This document shows, piece by piece, positions 26,556 to 34,735 of a stretch of 64,000 nt of DNA. Under the pieces are notes generated by a model. That model was not told where the DNA came from and did no database searches. It saw nothing but the letters and a program-made list of their open reading frames with translations. The position numbers and the translations under genes were made by a program. Origin of the DNA: Streptomyces sp. SLBN-31 (GTDB lineage: Bacteria; Actinomycetota; Actinomycetes; Streptomycetales; Streptomycetaceae); NCBI RefSeq assembly GCF_006715395.1, contig NZ_VFNC01000002.1:2604001-2668000 (forward strand). The letters run 5' to 3'. The stretch's first letter is position 1. Each line of letters opens with the position of its first letter.

Positions 26556-28358
26556 ATGGCGGTTTCCGTAACCCTTCCGGCGCTCGGCGAGAGCGTCACC
26601 GAGGGCACTGTCACCCGGTGGCTGAAGGCCGAGGGTGAGCGTGTCGAGGCCGACGAGCCGCTGCTCGAGGTCTCGACCGACAAGGTCGACACCGAGATCC
26701 CCTCGCCCGCCGCCGGTGTGCTGGCCTCCATCAAGGTCGCCGAGGACGAGACCGTCGAGGTCGGCGCCGAGCTGGCCGTCATCGACGACGGCACCGGCGC
26801 ACCCGCCGCCGCCCCGGCCCCGGCCGCCGAGCCCGCCGCGGCTCCGGAGCCGGCCGCTGCCGCCCCGTCCACCGAGCAGGCCGCCCCGGCTCCGGCGCCC
26901 ACCGCCGAGGCCGCGTCCGGCGGCGGTTCCGCCGAGGGCACGGACGTCGTCCTGCCCGCGCTCGGCGAGTCCGTCACCGAGGGCACCGTCACCCGCTGGC
27001 TGAAGTCGGTCGGCGACTCCGTCGAGGCCGACGAGCCGCTGCTCGAGGTCTCCACGGACAAGGTCGACACCGAGATCCCGGCGCCCACCTCCGGTGTGCT
27101 GCTGGAGATCGTGGTCGGCGAGGACGAGACCGCCGAGGTCGGCGCCAAGCTCGCCGTCATCGGCGCCCCGGGTGCGGCTCCGGCCGCTGCCCCGGCCCCC
27201 GCCGCACCGGCTCCCGCCGCCGCTCCGGCTCCGGCCGCCCCCGCGGCTCCGGCGCCCGCTCCGGCCGCCCCGGCGCCGCAGGCCCCGACGGCTCCGGCTC
27301 CGCAGCAGGTCACGACCCCGGCCCCCGAGCCGGTCCCGGCCGCTCCGGCGCCCGCCCCGGCTCCGGCTCCCGCCCCGGCCGCGGCGTCCGCCGCCGCTCC
27401 GGCCGCCGCCCAGGCGACCGACGAGGGCGCCTACGTCACCCCGCTGGTGCGCAAGCTCGCGTCCGAGCACGGCGTCGACCTGGCCGGCGTCAAGGGCACC
27501 GGCGTCGGCGGCCGCATCCGCAAGCAGGACGTCATGGCCGCAGCCGAGGCCGCCAAGGCCGCCGCCGCGGCTCCGGCGCCCGCCGCCGCTGCCGCCCCGG
27601 CCGCCGCCAAGAAGGCGCCGTCCCTGGAGGCCTCCCCCCTGCGTGGCCAGACCGTCAAGATGCCGCGCATCCGCAAGGTCATCGGCGACAACATGGTCAA
27701 GGCGCTGCACGAGCAGGCGCAGCTGTCCTCGGTCGTCGAGGTCGACGTCACGCGTCTGATGAAGCTGCGCGCCCGGGCCAAGGACGCGTTCGCGGCTCGC
27801 GAGGGCGTCAAGCTCTCCCCGATGCCGTTCTTCGTCAAGGCCGCGGCCCAGGCGCTGAAGGCACACGCCCCGATCAACGCCAAGATCAACGAGGCCGAGG
27901 GCACGATCACCTACTTCGACACCGAGAACATCGGTATCGCGGTGGACTCCGAGAAGGGCCTGATGACCCCGGTCATCAAGCACGCCGGCGACCTCAACAT
28001 CGCGGGCATCGCCAAGGCCACGGCGGAGCTGGCGGGCAAGGTCCGCGGCAACAAGATCACCCCGGACGAGCTGTCCGGCGCGACCTTCACCATCTCCAAC
28101 ACCGGTTCGCGCGGCGCGCTCTTCGACACGATCATCGTGCCGCCGGGCCAGGTCGCGATTCTCGGCATCGGTGCCACGGTCAAGCGCCCGGCGGTCATCG
28201 AGACCGAGGAGGGCACGGTCATCGGCGTCCGCGACATGACCTACCTGACCCTCTCCTACGACCACCGTCTGGTGGACGGCGCCGACGCGGCCCGTTACCT
28301 GACCGCGGTCAAGGCGATCCTGGAGGCCGGCGAGTTCGAGGTCGAGCTCGGGCTGTAA
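26556..28358 (+). CDS. sucB: 2-oxoacid dehydrogenase E2 (dihydrolipoyl succinyl/acetyltransferase)
   Basis: A 600-aa protein. Two lipoyl domains carry the lipoylated lysines Lys43 and Lys169 in repeated [10 protein letters not shown] motifs. Long Ala/Pro linkers separate them. An E3-binding domain ([28 protein letters not shown]) comes at about 290-330, and the acyltransferase domain ends with [14 protein letters not shown] (His570, Asp574). It is the core of the pyruvate and/or 2-oxoglutarate dehydrogenase assembly. In actinobacteria one such E2 often serves both. Ala/Pro codon runs explain long open shadow frames here. The ATG at 26556 is preceded by AAGGAG. Confidence 0.95.
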   Translation: MAVSVTLPALGESVTEGTVTRWLKAEGERVEADEPLLEVSTDKVDTEIPSPAAGVLASIKVAEDETVEVGAELAVIDDGTGAPAAAPAPAAEPAAAPEPAAAAPSTEQAAPAPAPTAEAASGGGSAEGTDVVLPALGESVTEGTVTRWLKSVGDSVEADEPLLEVSTDKVDTEIPAPTSGVLLEIVVGEDETAEVGAKLAVIGAPGAAPAAAPAPAAPAPAAAPAPAAPAAPAPAPAAPAPQAPTAPAPQQVTTPAPEPVPAAPAPAPAPAPAPAAASAAAPAAAQATDEGAYVTPLVRKLASEHGVDLAGVKGTGVGGRIRKQDVMAAAEAAKAAAAAPAPAAAAAPAAAKKAPSLEASPLRGQTVKMPRIRKVIGDNMVKALHEQAQLSSVVEVDVTRLMKLRARAKDAFAAREGVKLSPMPFFVKAAAQALKAHAPINAKINEAEGTITYFDTENIGIAVDSEKGLMTPVIKHAGDLNIAGIAKATAELAGKVRGNKITPDELSGATFTISNTGSRGALFDTIIVPPGQVAILGIGATVKRPAVIETEEGTVIGVRDMTYLTLSYDHRLVDGADAARYLTAVKAILEAGEFEVELGL

Positions 28359-28370
28359 GGCACAGGGTTC

Positions 28371-28420
28371 GTACGACGGCGCCCCCGCCCGGAGCTCTCC
28401 GGGCGGGGGCGCCGTCGTAC
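28371..28420. terminator. 50-bp near-perfect palindrome after sucB
   Basis: 24-base arms, beginning GTACGACGGCGCCCCC, flank only two central bases. Such a hairpin should block transcription in both directions between sucB and the gntR-type gene. Confidence 0.9.
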
Positions 28421-28524
28421 CGGCGGAGCGCCACCGCGCGACAGCCCTTCCGGCAAGGCGTGTAAGTCTCGTCTCACCTGCACGAAAGCGCCCCCGTGCG
28501 CCTCTCCCGAAAGCGCTCACGGCC

Positions 28525-28532
28525 TTATTGTC
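28525..28532 (+). promoter_or_regulatory. TTATTGTC element upstream of the GntR gene
   Basis: The A/T-containing octamer TTATTGTC recurs exactly at 29321-29328 upstream of aceE. It could be part of a promoter or of the regulator's operator; this is inferred only from the repetition in two intergenic regions. Confidence 0.35.
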
Positions 28533-28561
28533 TAAACGTCGAACGCCCTTAAGGAGCTCTC

Positions 28562-29185
28562 ATGACCGCGCCCGTCGTCCACTCGCTGCGCGAACAGATC
28601 CGCGAGCACATCGTGGAGGGGATCGTCAGCGGGCGCTGGAAGCCGGGCGAGCGGATCGTGGAACGCCGTATCGCCACCGAGCTGGAGGTCAGCCAGACGC
28701 CGGTGCGGGAGGCGCTGCGCGAGCTGGAGTCGCTGCGGCTGATCGAGTCCGCGCCGAACAAGGGCGTCCGGGTGCGGAATCTGACGGCGGCCGACCTGGA
28801 GGAGAGCTACCCGGTCCGGGCCGGCCTGGAGGCGATCGCGGCGGAGCTGGCGGCGGAGAAGCTGGCGCAGGACTGCTCGGCGCTGGAGCCACACGTGGCC
28901 GCGCTGTACGAGGCGGACCGCGCGGCGGACGGCACGGGCCAGGTGCGGCACACGGTGGCCTTCCACCGCGAGCTGGTGCGGGCGGCGGGCAACTCCGTGC
29001 TGCTGCACACCTGGGAGGGCCTGGGCATCGAGGTCTTCACGGCACTGTCGATCCGCTGGCTGGGGACCGTTCAGCAGTCGTACGCGGAGGAGCACGAGGA
29101 GCTGGTGCAGGCGTTCCGCAGGCGGGACCCGAGGATCGCGGAACTCGTCAAGGCACACGTGCTGGGCTGCGCTCCGCGAGCCTGA
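28562..29185 (+). CDS. GntR-family (FadR/FCD subfamily) transcriptional regulator
   Basis: A 207-aa protein. The N-terminal winged helix (LREQIREHIVEGIVSGRWKPGERI, then ELEVSQTPVREALRELESLRLIE) is typical of GntR. The FCD ligand domain follows, with the metal/acid-binding residues in DLEESYPVRAGLEAIAAELAAE, HTVAFHRELVRAAGN and the C-terminal EEHEELVQAFRRRD. It has AAGGAG before the ATG. Lying directly upstream of aceE on the same strand, it is a candidate PdhR-like controller of pyruvate dehydrogenase, with an operator-like palindrome between them. Confidence 0.93.
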   Translation: MTAPVVHSLREQIREHIVEGIVSGRWKPGERIVERRIATELEVSQTPVREALRELESLRLIESAPNKGVRVRNLTAADLEESYPVRAGLEAIAAELAAEKLAQDCSALEPHVAALYEADRAADGTGQVRHTVAFHRELVRAAGNSVLLHTWEGLGIEVFTALSIRWLGTVQQSYAEEHEELVQAFRRRDPRIAELVKAHVLGCAPRA

Positions 29186-29298
29186 GCGCAGCACCGCTCA
29201 CCTGCGAAAACCCGGGAAATGCGCGGCACCGGGTGCCTGCCCGAAAGACACCCCGTGCCTACTTTCTCGGAATCGAGAAGTTTTGCCCCTGAACCCTT

Positions 29299-29315
29299 TG
29301 ATCGATCATCGATCA
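29299..29315. promoter_or_regulatory. 17-bp palindrome upstream of aceE (candidate operator)
   Basis: TGATCGAT-C-ATCGATCA is a perfect dyad around one base, in the gap between the GntR gene and aceE and 121 bp before the aceE start. Its A+T content is unusual for the region. Binding by the adjacent FCD regulator is an inference. Confidence 0.5.
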
Positions 29316-29435
29316 GGGAGTTATTGTCGCCGACGGGCCTGAACCGAGGCCCCGCGCCCTGTCCTGCCAAAGACAAAGGGCACCCCCGAACCCTTACCGA
29401 TGAGGGAACCCCCTTCGACTGAGGAAGGCGGCGAC

Positions 29436-32138
29436 ATGACCGACCCCAACGCCATCCAGCCGAGCGAGCTCGACCAGCTCCCCGACCGGGACCCGGAGGA
29501 GACCGCCGAATGGCAGGCCTCCCTGGACGCGGTCGCCAAGGCGGCCGGCCCGCACCGCGCCGCGTACCTGATGCGCCGCACGCTGGAGAGGGCCGAGGGC
29601 ACCGGCATCGCGCTGCCCAAGCTCCTCGAGACCGACTACGTCAACACCATCCCCACCGCCGCCGAGCCGGCCGTGCCCGGTGACGAGGCGATGGAGCGCC
29701 GTATCACCGCGTGGAACCGCTGGAACGCGGCCGCGATGGTGACCCGGGGCAGCAAGTACGGCGTCGGCGGCCACATCGCCACCTTCGCCTCCGCGGCCTG
29801 GCTCTACGAGACCGGCTTCAACCACTTCTTCCGCGGCAAGGAGGCCGACGGGTCGGGCGACCAGCTCTACATCCAGGGCCACGCCTCCCCCGGCATCTAC
29901 GCCCGCGCCTTCCTCGACGGCCGACTGAACGAGTCGCACCTGGACAACTTCCGCCGCGAGTCCGGCGGCGACGGCCTGCCGTCCTACCCGCACCCCCGCC
30001 GCCTGCCCTGGCTGTGGGAGTTCCCGACGGTGAGCATGGGCCTCGGCCCCCTCTCCGCCATCTACCAGGCCCGCTTCAACCGGTACCTGACCGCGCGCGG
30101 CATCAAGGACGTCTCCGACTCCCACGTGTGGGCCTTCCTCGGCGACGGCGAGATGGACGAGCCCGAGTCGACGGCGGCGCTCGCGCTCGCCTCCCGCGAG
30201 GGCCTGGACAACCTGACCTTCGTCATCAACTGCAACCTGCAGCGCCTCGACGGCCCGGTCCGCGCCAACTTCAAGATCGTGCAGGAGCTGGAGGCCCAGT
30301 TCCGCGGCGCCGGCTGGAACGTCGTGAAGTCGCTGTGGGGCTCGGCCTGGGACGAGCTGTTCCAGCTCGACACCACCGGCGCGCTCGTACGCCGGCTGCG
30401 CGAGGTACCGGACGCCCAGGTGCAGACGTACCAGACGCGGGACGCGGCCTACATCCGCGAGGACTTCTTCGGCAAGGACCCGGCGCTCGCCGAGATGGCG
30501 AAGCTGCTGAGCGACGACAAGATCCTCGAGTGCTTCCACCTCTCCCGCGGCGGCCACGAGTCCCGCAAGGTCTACGCGGCGTACAAGGCGGCCGTCGAGT
30601 TCAAGGGCGCCCCGACCGTGATCCTGGCCCAGACCGTCAAGGGGCACACCCTCGGTGAGGGCTTCGCGTCGAAGAACGCCAACCACCAGATGAAGAAGCT
30701 GTCGGTGGACGAGTTCAAGGCGATGCGGGACCTGCTCGAACTGCCCATCTCCGACAGCCAGTTCGTCGACGGCGTGGTCCCCTACGGCCACCCCGGCGCC
30801 GACTCCCCCGAGGTGCGCTACCTCCAGGAGCGCCGCGCGGCCCTCGGCGGTCCCGCCCCGGCCCGCCGGGTGCACCCGGTGGCCCCGTTGCCGGCCCCCG
30901 CCGAGAAGGCCTTCGCCGCCTTCGACAAGGGCTCCGGCTCCCAGAACGTGGCCACCACCATGGCCTTCGTCCGTCTGGTCAAGGACCTGGTCCGCGACAA
31001 GGAGACCGGCAGGCGCTGGGTGCCGATCGTGCCCGACGAGGCGCGCACCTTCGGCATGGAGAGCCTGTTCCCGTCCCTCGGGATCTACTCCCCCAAGGGC
31101 CAGACGTACGAGCCGGTCGACCGCGACCAGCTGATGTACTACAAGGAGGCCAAGAACGGCCAGATCCTCAACGAGGGGATCACCGAGGCCGGTTCGATGG
31201 CCGACTTCATCGCCGCGTCCACCGCGTACGCGACGCACGGCGAGGCGATGATCCCGTTCTACATCTTCTACTCGATGTTCGGCTGGCAGCGCACCGCCGA
31301 CCAGATGTGGCAGCTCGGCGACCAGCTCGGCCGCGGCTTCCTGGTCGGCGCCACGGCGGGCCGCACCACGCTGACGGGCGAGGGCCTGCAGCACGCCGAC
31401 GGCCACTCCCCGGTGATCGCGGCGACCAACCCGGCCGCCCTCACCTACGACCCGGCATTCGCGTACGAGGTGGCGACGATCGTCAAGGACGGTCTGCGCC
31501 GCATGTACGGCGAGGCGGCCCCGGGCGAGGACCAGAACGTCTTCTACTACCTGACCGTCTACAACGAGCCGCTGCCCCAGCCGGCCAAGCCCGCCGTCGC
31601 AGGTGTCGACGAGGGCATCGTCAAGGGCCTGTACCGCTTCAACACGGCGGAGTCGGCGGGCCTGTCGCCGGTGGCCAACGCCCCGCGCATCCAGCTGCTG
31701 GGCTCCGGCACGGCGATCCACTGGACGCTCCAGGCGCAGAAGCTGCTGGCCCAGGAGTGGGGCGTCGCCGCCGACGTCTGGTCCGCCACCTCCTGGACCG
31801 AGCTGCGGCGTGACGCGCTGGAGGCCGACGAGGCACTTCTGCGCGGCGAGGAGCGCGTCCCCTATGTCCGCCAGGTGCTGCACGGCGCCGAGGGCCCGGT
31901 CCTCGCGGTGTCCGACTACATGCGCCAGGTCCCGGACCAGATCGCGCAGTGGGTCGAGCAGGACTGGTCCTCGCTGGGCGCGGACGGCTTCGGCCTCTCC
32001 GACACCCGCGAGGGCGCCCGCCGGCACTTCGGCGTCGACGCCGAGTCGATCGTCGTGGCGGCGCTGGCCCAGCTGGCGCGGCGCGGCGAGGTGAAGGCCA
32101 CGGCCGTGAAGGAAGCCCGGGAGAAGTACGGGCTGTAG
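29436..32138 (+). CDS. aceE: Pyruvate dehydrogenase E1 component (homodimeric type)
   Basis: A 900-aa enzyme starting at ATG 29436 with GAGGAAGG upstream. Motifs are GGHIATFASAAWLYETGFNHFF, the thiamine diphosphate site GDGEMDEPESTAALALASREGLDNL with following NCNLQRLDGPV, KGHTLGEGF, and the C-terminal transketolase regions (MIPFYIFYSMFGWQRTADQMWQLGD, GRTTLTGEGLQHADGHS). It decarboxylates pyruvate and passes the acetyl group to the E2 lipoyl arm. The length matches AceE of other actinobacteria. It is monocistronic-looking: preceded by a palindromic site and followed by a very strong hairpin. Confidence 0.97.
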   Translation: MTDPNAIQPSELDQLPDRDPEETAEWQASLDAVAKAAGPHRAAYLMRRTLERAEGTGIALPKLLETDYVNTIPTAAEPAVPGDEAMERRITAWNRWNAAAMVTRGSKYGVGGHIATFASAAWLYETGFNHFFRGKEADGSGDQLYIQGHASPGIYARAFLDGRLNESHLDNFRRESGGDGLPSYPHPRRLPWLWEFPTVSMGLGPLSAIYQARFNRYLTARGIKDVSDSHVWAFLGDGEMDEPESTAALALASREGLDNLTFVINCNLQRLDGPVRANFKIVQELEAQFRGAGWNVVKSLWGSAWDELFQLDTTGALVRRLREVPDAQVQTYQTRDAAYIREDFFGKDPALAEMAKLLSDDKILECFHLSRGGHESRKVYAAYKAAVEFKGAPTVILAQTVKGHTLGEGFASKNANHQMKKLSVDEFKAMRDLLELPISDSQFVDGVVPYGHPGADSPEVRYLQERRAALGGPAPARRVHPVAPLPAPAEKAFAAFDKGSGSQNVATTMAFVRLVKDLVRDKETGRRWVPIVPDEARTFGMESLFPSLGIYSPKGQTYEPVDRDQLMYYKEAKNGQILNEGITEAGSMADFIAASTAYATHGEAMIPFYIFYSMFGWQRTADQMWQLGDQLGRGFLVGATAGRTTLTGEGLQHADGHSPVIAATNPAALTYDPAFAYEVATIVKDGLRRMYGEAAPGEDQNVFYYLTVYNEPLPQPAKPAVAGVDEGIVKGLYRFNTAESAGLSPVANAPRIQLLGSGTAIHWTLQAQKLLAQEWGVAADVWSATSWTELRRDALEADEALLRGEERVPYVRQVLHGAEGPVLAVSDYMRQVPDQIAQWVEQDWSSLGADGFGLSDTREGARRHFGVDAESIVVAALAQLARRGEVKATAVKEAREKYGL

Positions 32139-32160
32139 TTCGGCCGCGGATGAGTGGAGG

Positions 32161-32215
32161 CTGGTCGCGCGGTTCCCCGCGCCCCCGAAAGGGGCGCGGG
32201 GAACCGCGCGACCAG
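32161..32215. terminator. 25-bp-stem hairpin after aceE, built from a dispersed repeat
   Basis: Perfect 25-base arms (32161-32185 and 32191-32215) enclose the loop CGAAA. The right arm begins GGGGCGCGGGGAACCGCGCG, nearly the same sequence seen twice at 41766 and 41887, so this is a copy of a Streptomyces-type intergenic repeat acting as terminator. Confidence 0.9.
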
Positions 32216-32256
32216 CCGTGTAAGGCCCGCACCCGGCGACGCACGATGATGACCCC

Positions 32257-33231
32257 ATGCGCGCTGCCCGCCTCATCAAGATGGTGCTGCTCCTGCAGTC
32301 CCGCCCGTCCATGACCGCCGCCGAGCTCGCGCGGGAGCTGGAGGTGTCCGAGCGGACCGTGACGCGGGACGCGCAGGCGCTGTCGGAGGCGGGGGTGCCG
32401 GTGTACGCGGACCGGGGGCGCGCGGGCGGCTACCGGCTGATCGGCGGGTACCGGACCCGGCTGACCGGGCTGGCCCGCTCGGAGGCCGAGGCGCTGTTCC
32501 TGTCCGGGGTGCCGGGCGCGCTGCGCGAGATGGGGCTGGAGGACGCCGCCTCCGCCGCCCGGCTGAAGGTCTCGGCGGCCCTCCTGCCGTCGCTGCGGGA
32601 TGCCTCCCGCACCGCGGCCCAGCGCTTCCACCTGGACGCCCCGAACTGGTTCACCGAGCCCGAGACGCCCGCCCTGCTGCCCGCCGTGGCGGACGCGGTG
32701 TGGGACGACCGGAGGATCACCGCGCGCTACCGCGGCCGGGACGCCGAGGTGGAGCGGACACTGGAGCCGTACGGGCTCGTGCTCAAGGCGGGGGTCTGGT
32801 ACCTGTGCGCGCGGGTCGCGGAGCGGGGCACCTACCGGGTGTACCGGATCGACCGCTTCACGGCCGTCGACGGCGGCGGGGAGCGCTTCCAGCGTGACGA
32901 GGAGTTCGACCTGCCGGCCTTCTGGGACGAGCGGGCGGAGCAGTTCGCGCGGTCGATCCTGCGCGCCGAGGTCGTCGTACGGCTGACGGAAGCAGGGGCG
33001 CGAGCGCTTCCGTACGTCGTCGACCCCGCGTCCGCGCGGGAGGCGCTGGCGGCCGCCGGCACCCCCGGCGCGGACGGCTGGGTCACGGTGACCCTGCCGG
33101 TGGAGTCCGAGGAGGTCGCCCACTCGCAGCTCGCGGGGCTGGGACCGGAGGTGGAGGTGCTGGCGCCGCCGCGCCTGCGGGAGCGGTTCGCGGGCGACGC
33201 CGCACGACTCGCCGCCCTGTACGGGACATAA
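32257..33231 (+). CDS. HTH_11 / WYL-domain transcriptional regulator
   Basis: A 324-aa protein. The N-terminal DeoR-like helix-turn-helix reads MRAARLIKMVLLLQSRPSMTAAELARELEVSERTVTRDAQALSEAG. The WYL domain follows, with ITARYRGRDAEVERTLEPYGLVLKAGVWYLCARV and RVYRIDRFTAV, then a WCX-like C-terminal extension ending LRERFAGDAARLAALYGT. WYL regulators respond to nucleic-acid or other ligands; the target is unknown. It is read away from aceE, after the repeat hairpin. Confidence 0.93.
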   Translation: MRAARLIKMVLLLQSRPSMTAAELARELEVSERTVTRDAQALSEAGVPVYADRGRAGGYRLIGGYRTRLTGLARSEAEALFLSGVPGALREMGLEDAASAARLKVSAALLPSLRDASRTAAQRFHLDAPNWFTEPETPALLPAVADAVWDDRRITARYRGRDAEVERTLEPYGLVLKAGVWYLCARVAERGTYRVYRIDRFTAVDGGGERFQRDEEFDLPAFWDERAEQFARSILRAEVVVRLTEAGARALPYVVDPASAREALAAAGTPGADGWVTVTLPVESEEVAHSQLAGLGPEVEVLAPPRLRERFAGDAARLAALYGT

Positions 33232-33287
33232 CAATCCGCCGCACTCCACGTGCGCCCCACCCGCCCAGGGCCGATGCTGTACCCGTG

Positions 33288-33806
33288 ATGGACGAGACGG
33301 AGTTCTGGGAGCTGGTGGACGCCACCCGCGAGGCCGCCGAGGGCGACCCCGAGGAGCAGGCGGACCTGCTCGTGGACCGGCTTCTCCAGCTGGAGCCCGA
33401 GATGGTCCTCGACTTCGCCCGTCACTTCGAGGCCCGCTACAACCGCGCCTACACCTGGGACCTGTGGGGCGCGGCCGCCGTGCTGCTGAACGGGGCAGGC
33501 GACGACACCTTCGACTTCTTCCGCTGCTGGCTGATCGGCCAGGGCCGGGAGGTGTACGAGAGCGCCGTGCACCACCCCGAGGCGCTGGCCGACCTCCTGG
33601 ACGATTTCGACGAGGAGCTGGACGGCGACGGGGAGGAGCTGGGGTACGCGGCCGATGAGGCGTACGAGCAGCTCACCGGGACGGTGGCGCCCGACCTCGG
33701 CATCGCGCCGGCGCCTCCCGAGCCGGAGGGGACGCCGGTCGACCTGGAGGACGACCGGGCGCTGGCGGAGCGGTATCCGAAACTGTGGGAACGGTTCAAG
33801 GACTGA
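33288..33806 (+). CDS. DUF4240 domain protein
   Basis: A 172-aa acidic soluble protein (MDETEFWELVDATREAAEGDPEEQADLLVDRLLQLEP). The DUF4240 pattern is clear: F-W-x-L-V/I-D near the N-terminus, LDFARHFEARYNRAYTWDLWGAAAVLLNG, DDTFDFFRCWLIGQGREVYESAVHHPEALAD. GTG-ATG occurs at 33285-33290 and either codon could start it. Function is unknown. It ends 62 bp before the carboxymuconolactone decarboxylase-like gene on the same strand. Confidence 0.85.
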   Translation: MDETEFWELVDATREAAEGDPEEQADLLVDRLLQLEPEMVLDFARHFEARYNRAYTWDLWGAAAVLLNGAGDDTFDFFRCWLIGQGREVYESAVHHPEALADLLDDFDEELDGDGEELGYAADEAYEQLTGTVAPDLGIAPAPPEPEGTPVDLEDDRALAERYPKLWERFKD

Positions 33807-33868
33807 CGAACTGTGGCGAGGTTCCGGGGACCGCCCTCCGGCACCTGCCATCCGTAGCGAGGGGGACC

Positions 33869-34411
33869 ATGGCACGCATCCCGTACCCGGAACGTCCGGC
33901 CGACGGCGTCGCGAAACTGCCCGTGCCGCTGAACGCCTTCCGCATGCTCTCGCACGCCCCGCCGCTGACGGACACGGCGATCGAGATGGGCCTGGCCGTA
34001 CTGCGCGAGTCGACCCTGCCGGTCCGGCTGCGTGAGTTGGTGGTGCTGGCCGTGGCGGCCGGCACGGAGTGCGAGTACGAGGCCGTCCAGCACGGTCCGG
34101 TCGCGCTCGCCTCGGGTGTGACGCCCGAGCAGCTGGCGGCGATCTCCGAACGGCGCTCGGCGGGCCGGGAGTTCGACGAGACGGAGTCGGCGGCGCTGAC
34201 CGCGGCCTTCGAGCTGGTGTCCCGGTACACCCTGTCCGAGGCCACGCTGACCGCGCTGCGCGCCCGCTTCACCGACCGGCAGGTCGTCGAGATCGTCACG
34301 ACCACCGGCTACTACGTCATGCTCGCGGGCCTGATGAACGGGCTCGGGGTGGACGTCGACCCGTCCGGGGAGCGGTTTCTGGGACTGGTCGGGGACGACC
34401 GCCCGCGGTAG
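33869..34411 (+). CDS. Carboxymuconolactone decarboxylase / AhpD-like family protein
   Basis: A 180-aa protein from ATG 33869, which has GAGGGGG just upstream; an earlier in-frame codon at 33785 lies in the previous gene's tail. The core has LPVRLRELVVLAVAAGTECEYEAVQHGPVALASGVTPEQLAAI, the family's helical bundle. The usual CxxC pair is reduced to one Cys (ECEYE), so classical peroxidase activity is unlikely without change. It ends VVEIVTTTGYYVMLAGLMNGLGVDVDP. The physiological role is unclear. Confidence 0.88.
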   Translation: MARIPYPERPADGVAKLPVPLNAFRMLSHAPPLTDTAIEMGLAVLRESTLPVRLRELVVLAVAAGTECEYEAVQHGPVALASGVTPEQLAAISERRSAGREFDETESAALTAAFELVSRYTLSEATLTALRARFTDRQVVEIVTTTGYYVMLAGLMNGLGVDVDPSGERFLGLVGDDRPR

Positions 34412-34415
34412 CGGC

Positions 34416-34643
34416 TCAGAGCGCGGCGGTACGCCTGCGGGATGAGTCCGAGGGGATGTAGGCGTGCGTCTGGTCCGCGACCGCGTGGTGCAGCGGGGCC
34501 GCGTTGGCCTGGTCGAGCGCGGACGCGGTGACGGCCGCCGGGCCGAGGACGACGGCGGCGGCCGCGCAGAGCGCGGCCCACGGGCCGAACATGCCCTTGG
34601 TCCGGCCTTCGGTCTTGTGCGTGGCGATGCTGTGACTGTTCAC
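34416..34643 (-). CDS. Small secreted or membrane-anchored protein, 75 aa
   Basis: The product begins at GTG 34643 with GGGGAAGAA immediately before it. A charged N-terminus (NSHSIATHKTEGRTK) precedes a hydrophobic segment GMFGPWAALCAAAAVVLGPAAVTASA, then a short soluble tail with DQANAAPLHHAVADQTHAYIP. The pattern fits a small exported protein with cleavage near ASA. No family is recognised. It is convergent with the decarboxylase-like gene and divergent from the FemX-like gene. Confidence 0.6.
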   Translation of the reverse strand: MNSHSIATHKTEGRTKGMFGPWAALCAAAAVVLGPAAVTASALDQANAAPLHHAVADQTHAYIPSDSSRRRTAAL

Positions 34644-34735
34644 TTCTTCCCCACCTTCAGTCAGTGCGTGTGCATGACGATAGGGACGGTGCCTCAGGAC
34701 GATCCGTGAGGCGGCTGGGAGAAACCTGTGAGGCC

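Noticed and set aside
26800..27440. Ala/Pro-rich stretch as a repeat element in sucB
   Set aside because: It is the normal flexible linker between E2 domains, with mixed codons and no exact DNA period.
29394..32312. 972-aa minus-strand open frame opposite aceE
   Set aside because: It mirrors aceE codons and passes through the aceE terminator. The AceE motifs are all on the plus strand.
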